From Clostridiales bacterium (GTDB lineage: Bacteria > Bacillota > Clostridia > Oscillospirales > Acutalibacteraceae), in contig JAAYFA010000384.1 of the NCBI GenBank assembly GCA_012728445.1, positions 1 to 8,205 of the forward strand: DNA of 8,205 nucleotides, written 5' to 3'. Positions 1-4,080 of this stretch are shown in pieces (the first letter of the stretch is position 1; the number at the start of each line of letters is the position of its first letter). Position numbers and translations under genes: made by a program. The notes beneath the pieces were generated by a model. The model did no database searches. It was not told where the DNA came from and was given only the letters and a program-made list of their open reading frames with translations.

Positions 1-1
1 C

Positions 2-475
2 TTCATACACAATCCCGCCGGTCATCGAACCATCACCCACAACTGCGATAACGAAGTTGTTTTCTTTCTTCAACAACTTTGCCTCGGCAACGCCAAGAGC
101 CGCTGAAATAGCGGGCCCTGAATGACCGCTACAAAAAATATCATGTTCGCTTTCACAGGGCTTAGTAAACCCGGAAAGGCCATCTTTTTCACGCAACGTG
201 TCAAAGCGGTCACCTCGACCGGTTAAAAGCTTGTGTGTATAACTTTGATGCCCCACATCCCATATAATCGGGTCATGAGGTGAATTAAACACGCGGTGAA
301 GGGCTATTGTAAGCTCCACAACACCTAAATTCGACGCAAGATGCCCCCCGCTGCGAGAAATGGATTCAATCAAAAAATCTCTAATTTCCTGAGCAAGAAC
401 ATCCAGCTCTTTTTTATCTAGTTTTTTCAAATCTTTGGGCGACTTTATGTTGCTCAAATAGGTTGATTCGCTCAT
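2..475 (-). CDS. dxs: 1-deoxy-D-xylulose-5-phosphate synthase, N-terminal 158 residues (cut by window edge)
   Basis: DXS condenses pyruvate and glyceraldehyde 3-phosphate to 1-deoxy-D-xylulose 5-phosphate with thiamine diphosphate, the first step of the MEP isoprenoid pathway. Only about the first quarter of a roughly 620-residue enzyme is present. Visible family marks are SRSGGHLASNLGVVELTIALH (about 40-60), the DVGHQSY segment with its conserved His (about 73-79), and the thiamine-diphosphate/Mg motif GDGSMTGG (147-154). The usual GHSSTSIS segment reads GHSGPAIS here (117-124), an unusual variant. The ATG at 475 is preceded by GAGGAAAC, which overlaps the ispA stop, so the two are probably translationally coupled. 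The gap to ispA is 11 nt. It follows a prenyl synthase that uses the pathway's products, which supports the call. Start and family are secure; the C-terminal domains cannot be judged. Confidence 0.97.
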   Translation of the reverse strand, partial: MSESTYLSNIKSPKDLKKLDKKELDVLAQEIRDFLIESISRSGGHLASNLGVVELTIALHRVFNSPHDPIIWDVGHQSYTHKLLTGRGDRFDTLREKDGLSGFTKPCESEHDIFCSGHSGPAISAALGVAEAKLLKKENNFVIAVVGDGSMTGGIVYE

Positions 476-486
476 CAAAAGTTTCC

Positions 487-1362
487 TCACTTTTTGCGTT
501 TTGTCAAGCTGTCCGCAAGCTTTTGAAGATATTCCGCTTGTTCACCAAAAATTTTCAAGGCATCATTTGCTGCGAGCGTTAAGCCTGATATTTTTTCTTT
601 TGCGGCATCTGTACCAATTACGGAAACATAGGTGGTTTTTTTATTGCCTTCATCACTGACCACCGGTTTACCCAGCGTTTCTGCGTTGCCCGTAACATCT
701 AGAATATCGTCAACCAGCTGAAAGGCAAGACCGAGGTTGTAAGCATATTGGGCGGCTGCTCTGACTTTTTCCTCTTCAGCGCCGGCGGCTATACAGCCCA
801 GCACCGCTGAAGCGATTATCAGTTTGCCTGTTTTTTTATAGTCTGTCTCAAGAAGTTCTTCGAGCTCGACTTGCTTCCCCTCGTTCTGAAGGTCCATCAC
901 CTGGCCGCCAATCATCCCCGCCCAGCCTGCAGCAGCGGATAGCTCTTTACCGGCGTTTATAATCATTTCAGGTGTCAATCCGGCATTCAAAACAGTTTCA
1001 AAGGCAAGGGTTAAAAGCGCGTCGCCTGCAAGGCGCGCATTGGCTTCACCAAAACGAATATGGCAGGCCGGATTTCCCCTGCGCGTATCATCATCATCCA
1101 TACACGGTAAATCATCATGAATTAAGGAATAAGCATGAATCATTTCGACAGCGCATGCGAACGAGAGTGCCTCTTCTTCCCTCCCACCGCAAAGCCTGCA
1201 AAACTCTAGTGTAAGAACGGGCCGAATACGCTTGCCACCGTTAAAAACACTGTATCGCATCGCTTCGCAAACAACACTTTCTTTGGCCGCGGGCAACAGT
1301 TTTTCTAACTTTTCATTAATCATCAGTGTGTAGCGTTTTGTTCTGCCCGGCTCATTGCTCAT
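487..1362 (-). CDS. ispA: Short-chain polyprenyl (farnesyl/geranyl) diphosphate synthase
   Basis: A cytosolic prenyltransferase that joins isopentenyl diphosphate to allylic diphosphates, making C10-C15 products for undecaprenyl and quinone synthesis. At 291 residues it has normal family length. The first aspartate-rich motif is DDLPCMD (83-89), with the two-residue insertion typical of bacterial farnesyl diphosphate synthases and Tyr78 five residues before it. The second is DDILD (218-222). GGKRIRP (42-48), the GDALL segment (114-118), KKTGKL (176-181) and the GKP..SDE..KKTTYV block (231-246) are all present, so catalysis looks intact. The ATG at 1362 lies behind GGGGGAG and overlaps the end of xseB by 11 nt. 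The order xseA-xseB-ispA-dxs is the classic Gram-positive arrangement. Exact chain length (C10 versus C15, possibly C20) is inferred from the motif, not proven. Confidence 0.96.
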   Translation of the reverse strand: MSNEPGRTKRYTLMINEKLEKLLPAAKESVVCEAMRYSVFNGGKRIRPVLTLEFCRLCGGREEEALSFACAVEMIHAYSLIHDDLPCMDDDDTRRGNPACHIRFGEANARLAGDALLTLAFETVLNAGLTPEMIINAGKELSAAAGWAGMIGGQVMDLQNEGKQVELEELLETDYKKTGKLIIASAVLGCIAAGAEEEKVRAAAQYAYNLGLAFQLVDDILDVTGNAETLGKPVVSDEGNKKTTYVSVIGTDAAKEKISGLTLAANDALKIFGEQAEYLQKLADSLTKRKK

Positions 1363-1564
1363 CGGTTGCTCCCCCGCTCTCGAGTGTTGTCAGTTCAACT
1401 ATCTTTTGTTCCGCATCATCAAGACAGGTATTACAATACACGGCAAGTTTCGTGCCTTCCTCAAAGAGTTTAAGCGTTTCATCCAGCGGTTTGCTCCCCT
1501 CTTCAAGGGCTTCCACAATTTTTTCCAGTTTTTTTATAGATTCTTCATAAGTTTGTTTTTTCAT
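1352..1564 (-). CDS. xseB: Exonuclease VII small subunit
   Basis: XseB is the small helical subunit of exonuclease VII. Several copies bind each XseA chain to form the enzyme that degrades single-stranded DNA from both ends to oligonucleotides. The 70-residue product has the usual length. It carries the family pattern: TYEESIKKLEKIVEALEEG (5-23), then PLDETLKLFEEGTKL and a second helix ending in CLDDAEQKI. These form the two-helix coiled hairpin of the family. The start ATG lies 25 nt after the xseA stop, with an AAAGGAT-like site overlapping the end of xseA. The stop TGA overlaps the start region of ispA by 11 nt. Position between xseA and ispA confirms the identity. Confidence 0.96.
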   Translation of the reverse strand: MKKQTYEESIKKLEKIVEALEEGSKPLDETLKLFEEGTKLAVYCNTCLDDAEQKIVELTTLESGGATDEQ

Positions 1565-1589
1565 TTAGTAGCACCCGTATCCTTTAATG

Positions 1590-2795
1590 TTAAACACTGA
1601 TTTTTTCAACCGTACACAAGAGTCTGCCTTTTTCGAGCCGAACTTCTATTTCACCACCGATGTCAGCATTGGCGTCATCGTGGAGTAAAGAGCCTTTTTT
1701 ATAAGCGAGCGCATACCCTCTGCCCAGCACTTTTAGGGGGCTCAACGTATCAAGCTTGCTGCCGAGTACCGCCAAAGCACTTCTGCTGTCTGAAACGGTT
1801 GAAGCCACCGCTGTGTACAGCGAGGCAATATACCCGTCAAGCCTTTGGCGATGTGTATTGATTACCATAACAGGGCTGATAAGCCCCATTGATGATTCAA
1901 TGCTTTTAAGCCCGGCGCGTTGTTGCTGAATTTCTCTTTGAGTGACTTGAGCAACACGATATTTAAGCGCAGAAATATAAGTTCTTTGTTCAAATTTATC
2001 CGGCACAGCTAGTTCTGCAGCCGCTGACGGCGTGGGTGCCCGCAAGTCGGCAACAAAATCGCAAATCGTGAAATCCGTTTCATGACCGACCGCCGATATA
2101 ACAGGGATTTTACTGTTCGCCACTGCCCTGGCAACCGTTTCTTCATTGAACGCCCACAGTTCTTCAATGGACCCTCCGCCTCTGCCGACAATAAGCACAT
2201 CCGCATAATGTCCTGTGTTAAAACGTTTAATGGCATCCACAATTTGCGGTGCGGCCGAAGCCCCCTGAACCTGAACCGGGCACTTAATAATTTGTGCGAT
2301 TGGAAAACGGCGTGTAAGAATATTTATAATATCCTGTACCGCGGCGCCTGTTGGGGATGTGATGACGCCGATTCTTCGCGGATATTTCGGTATTTCTCTC
2401 TTTCGGCATGCGTCAAAAAGACCTTCACCGGCCAACTTATTTTTAAGCTGCTCAAAGGCGAGGTTCAGCGCTCCCAATCCATCGGGCTGCATATCGTCAA
2501 TATAAAGTTGGTACTGACCATCACGCTCGAAAACGGAGATTCTGCCCCTTGCAATAACGCTCATACCGTTTTCAGGCTTGAACTTGATGCGTTGGTTCGC
2601 GGTACGAAACATAACCGCTCTGATTGCGGCTTTTTCATCCTTAAGCGTTAAATAGTAATGCCCTGTGCGGTAATGATCCTTAAAATTGGATATTTCGCCG
2701 CAAACGAACACATTGTTTAAATTTATATCGCCATCTATGATTGATTTTATATAGGCGTTAAGCTGAGTGATTGAAAGAACCGGGGGAACGCTCAT
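1590..2795 (-). CDS. xseA: Exonuclease VII large subunit
   Basis: Catalytic and DNA-binding subunit of exonuclease VII, a metal-independent single-strand nuclease in DNA repair. The N-terminal OB-fold domain (about 5-100) includes the GEISNFK and GHYYLTLKDE segments. The catalytic domain follows with RIGVITSPTGAAVQDI (141-156), GRGGGSIEELWAFN (204-217) and the signature VGHETDFTICDFVADLRAP (236-254). A helical XseB-binding part comes next, and the protein ends with the conserved L.PLKVLGRGYAL segment. At 401 residues it is about 50 shorter than the E. coli and Bacillus proteins, mostly in the C-terminal helical region; this is common in Clostridia as I recall. The ATG at 2795 sits 6 nt after AAGGAGAG (2802-2809). 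The gene directly follows a truncated TsaD-like remnant whose reading frame runs 38 nt into it. Confidence 0.97.
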   Translation of the reverse strand: MSVPPVLSITQLNAYIKSIIDGDINLNNVFVCGEISNFKDHYRTGHYYLTLKDEKAAIRAVMFRTANQRIKFKPENGMSVIARGRISVFERDGQYQLYIDDMQPDGLGALNLAFEQLKNKLAGEGLFDACRKREIPKYPRRIGVITSPTGAAVQDIINILTRRFPIAQIIKCPVQVQGASAAPQIVDAIKRFNTGHYADVLIVGRGGGSIEELWAFNEETVARAVANSKIPVISAVGHETDFTICDFVADLRAPTPSAAAELAVPDKFEQRTYISALKYRVAQVTQREIQQQRAGLKSIESSMGLISPVMVINTHRQRLDGYIASLYTAVASTVSDSRSALAVLGSKLDTLSPLKVLGRGYALAYKKGSLLHDDANADIGGEIEVRLEKGRLLCTVEKISV

Positions 2796-2910
2796 CCTTC
2801 TCTCTCCTTACCGTGGCATAACTTACTAGCAAAACAACCTCTTTCCCGCTGTCAAATAAAGCGGCAGAGGTTGTGTATTTGCCGGTTTTGATACCGAGAT
2901 ATAGACTCAT
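2758..2910 (-). pseudogene. Remnant of a TsaD/Gcp-like (peptidase M22 family) gene, only about the first 28 codons recognisable
   Basis: This 50-codon ORF starts at an ATG whose ATGA overlaps the nusB stop. A strong Shine-Dalgarno GAGGAG (2916-2921) precedes it. Its N-terminus contains LGIKTGKYTTSAALFDSG, close to the opening LGIDTSNYTTSAAL of the TsaD-like paralogues that, from memory, sit between nusB and xseA in many Clostridia. Full-length members have around 300 residues or more. Here recognisable similarity stops near residue 28 (about base 2827). The frame then passes through the xseA ribosome-binding site and ends at a TAA (2758-2760) inside xseA. The usual Asp of the IDTS segment is Lys, as expected of a decayed copy. 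The simplest reading is one internal deletion that kept the start signals and the xseA signals. The alternative is a small leader peptide kept for coupling nusB to xseA translation. This is the remnant only; the true tsaD must lie elsewhere. Confidence 0.72.
2802..2809 (-). promoter_or_regulatory. xseA ribosome-binding site inside the remnant ORF
   Basis: AAGGAGAG stands 6 nt before the xseA ATG. It lies within the TsaD-like remnant frame, so ribosomes that read the remnant cross this site and the xseA start before stopping at 2758. Confidence 0.85.
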
Positions 2911-3392
2911 TTTATCTCCTCGGAGATGATTTCTACTATTTCTTTTTTTTCTTCATTTTCTTCTTTTTCATTTTTTTCTTCTTTGTTGTTTTCTTTTTGC
3001 TCGGCGCGCGAAACACTGCCGAGGATACCGTTGACAAATGGTGCATCATCTTCCGCACCAAATTTTTTGCAAAGTTCAACCGCTTCGTTAATGGAAACGC
3101 TGACCGGGACTTCGGGTATATACATCATTTCGCAAATGGCAAGGCGCAGTATCGCCAAAGCCACTTTTGAAATTCTGCTTACCCGCCAGCCGATCGAGTT
3201 TTTTTCAATAACTTCGTCAATTTCAAGCAAATTATCCCATGTGCTTCTCGCAAGACCTAATGCATACTCATCTTCCTGCAAAAGTTCCTGCTCGATATTG
3301 ATTTCGATAATGTCATCCAACGGCGTTTCCGGATGGAAGGATTTTTCAAAAAGTATTGTGAACGCCTGTTCCCTTGCTTGTCGTCTAGTCAT
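2907..3392 (-). CDS. nusB: Transcription antitermination factor NusB with a charged C-terminal tail
   Basis: NusB binds boxA RNA together with ribosomal protein S10 and supports antitermination of rRNA operons in the cytosol. The helical fold is covered by residues 1-130. MTRRQAREQAFTILFE opens the protein, IGWRVSRISKVALAILRLAICEM (68-90) is the core helix pair, and SVSINEAVELCKKFG..DAPFVNGILG (98-125) is the conserved C-terminal signature. Residues 131-161 form an extra tail made almost only of Glu, Lys and Asn with a few Ile/Val. It is encoded by a near pure purine tract with an 8-A run (2945-2952). Most NusB proteins end near residue 130-140. The ATG at 3392 follows GGGAGG. It lies 68 nt after the Asp23-like gene, and its stop overlaps the next start. 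The family call is firm; the role of the tail is unknown. Confidence 0.96.
   Translation of the reverse strand: MTRRQAREQAFTILFEKSFHPETPLDDIIEINIEQELLQEDEYALGLARSTWDNLLEIDEVIEKNSIGWRVSRISKVALAILRLAICEMMYIPEVPVSVSINEAVELCKKFGAEDDAPFVNGILGSVSRAEQKENNKEEKNEKEENEEKKEIVEIISEEIK
2916..2921 (-). promoter_or_regulatory. Shine-Dalgarno site of the TsaD-like remnant, inside the end of nusB
   Basis: GAGGAG followed by ATAAA and ATG gives an excellent site with 5-nt spacing. It is this preserved signal, together with the ATGA overlap, that marks the remnant as a former real gene. The site lies in an inverted repeat, ATCTC-CGAG-GAGAT on the minus strand (2914-2927), that could partly mask it until a ribosome finishes nusB. 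Confidence 0.75.
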
Positions 3393-3460
3393 TTTGACGT
3401 CCTCCCTATAAATCGATGATGTAACTTATCCCTCAATTGCCAAAAGGCCTTAATGAACAC
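3393..3460 (-). other. Spacer between the Asp23-like gene and nusB
   Basis: These 68 nt contain only the nusB ribosome-binding site (GGGAGG, about 3400-3405). I saw no strong terminator or promoter, so nusB is probably read from the upstream promoter. Confidence 0.6.
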
Positions 3461-3838
3461 TCAATTTTTCGTTTCTTCCCGGTCATCGAAGTCAATGCCC
3501 GCAATGCTTACATTTACTTTGGTTACAACTCTGCCGGTCATGCTCTGCACAGCGGTTTTCACATTACGCTGTACTTCCGCGGCTATGGTCGGTATCTTTT
3601 GATTTTCTTTAATGTAAATGTAAACTTGTAGTTTTATATCGTTTTCACTCGACCAAACCCGAACGGATTTGAGCGGACTTTCGCCCATCTTTAAGAGTGA
3701 ATGTACATCGGGCGGACGCACAGCAAACCCGGCAACGCCTTCAACATCCTTTGCCGCATTAAGTGCGATGGAGGCGATAACCTCATCGGATATAACAAGG
3801 CCGCCTATATTGTTGTCTTTATTGTCATTTTTTTCCAA
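3461..3838 (-). CDS. Asp23/Gls24 family protein (YqhY-like)
   Basis: A small soluble protein of the Asp23/Gls24 (DUF322) family. The family includes the Staphylococcus membrane-anchored stress protein Asp23 and B. subtilis YqhY, whose gene is also just upstream of nusB and is linked to acetyl-CoA carboxylase control. Family marks are GGLVISDEVIASIALNAAKDVEGV near the N-terminus and IPTIAAEVQRNVKTAVQSMTG followed by VTKVNVSIAGIDF near the end. I place the start at the TTG at 3838, giving 125 residues: AAAGGGGGG stands 6 nt before it. A longer frame opening at a TTG at 3874 would put the -10 box inside the coding region. No transmembrane segment is visible, and no adjacent AmaP or DUF2273 gene is present to anchor it. 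Its molecular job here is not established. Confidence 0.9.
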   Translation of the reverse strand: MEKNDNKDNNIGGLVISDEVIASIALNAAKDVEGVAGFAVRPPDVHSLLKMGESPLKSVRVWSSENDIKLQVYIYIKENQKIPTIAAEVQRNVKTAVQSMTGRVVTKVNVSIAGIDFDDREETKN

Positions 3839-3844
3839 TATGCA

Positions 3845-3853
3845 CCCCCCTTT
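3845..3853 (-). promoter_or_regulatory. Ribosome-binding site that fixes the TTG start of the Asp23-like gene
   Basis: AAAGGGGGG is followed by TGCATA and TTG. No such site precedes the upstream TTG at 3874, so this site decides the start. Confidence 0.8.
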
Positions 3854-3862
3854 CTTTCCTAT

Positions 3863-3890
3863 ATTATAACACAAAGTAAAAAATACTCAA
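3863..3890 (-). promoter_or_regulatory. Sigma-A-type promoter of the asp23-nusB-xseAB-ispA-dxs operon
   Basis: On the minus strand TTGAGT (3885-3890), a 16-nt spacer and a perfect TATAAT (3863-3868) are seen. TGT directly before the -10 makes it an extended -10. Transcription would begin near 3856, leaving an untranslated leader of under 20 nt. This leaves no room for a riboswitch or attenuator. No other clear promoter was found in the operon within the window. Confidence 0.82.
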
Positions 3891-4080
3891 TATCAAAATG
3901 AATAATTATAGCTTGTATACATAAGTGGGCGCTCGTGTTTTTTCAAGCTTCGTTAACAATTTCCATTTTTTAATGGCGCACGAAATTTTGCCGCCCCAAT
4001 CCTTGAAAATAGCGACTTATTATGATAGACTGATTTTTACGTATTTATATAAAAGATAATATATGGAGGTAGCAGAATAA
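3875..4080. other. Divergent intergenic region
   Basis: This 206-nt AT-rich spacer separates the leftward housekeeping operon from the rightward yfhO-family gene. It carries the -35 of the minus-strand promoter at its left end and a plus-strand promoter near 4003-4031. A small inverted repeat, CCATT-TTTT-AATGG (3963-3976), lies between them and may be chance. I see no small ORF or RNA gene in it. Confidence 0.6.
4003..4031 (+). promoter_or_regulatory. Probable promoter of the YfhO-family gene
   Basis: TTGAAA (4003-4008), a 17-nt spacer and TAGACT (4026-4031) fit a sigma-A promoter. The TGA just before the -10 matches an extended -10, which offsets the weaker hexamer (4 of 6). Transcription would start near 4038, about 43 nt before the ATG. 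The ribosome-binding site GGAGGT (4065-4070) stands 10 nt before the start. Confidence 0.65.

Noticed and set aside
2082..2651. 189-codon open frame on the plus strand inside xseA
   Set aside because: The xseA frame is full of conserved motifs over the same bases; the opposite frame shows no recognisable domain.
2926..3411. 161-codon open frame on the plus strand opposite nusB, rich in Ser and Phe
   Set aside because: It mirrors nusB almost base for base. Its Ser/Phe-rich start is just the complement of the Glu/Lys purine tract. It has no family resemblance.
3437..3631. 64-codon plus-strand frame at the end of the Asp23-like gene
   Set aside because: It lies almost fully opposite a well-supported gene and has no ribosome-binding site or recognisable domain.
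3839..3874. 12-residue N-terminal extension (MCYNIGKKGGCI) of the Asp23-like protein
   Set aside because: It would start at a TTG without a ribosome-binding site, overlaps the TATAAT box, and its codons for KKGG are the ribosome-binding site of the real TTG at 3838.
3949..3984. Nested inverted repeats TTCGT...ACGAA around CCATT-TTTT-AATGG as an operator or small RNA
   Set aside because: The stems are 5 bp each with a 9 by 3 nt mismatched internal loop in AT-rich DNA. This is easily chance, with no promoter-terminator pair framing it.
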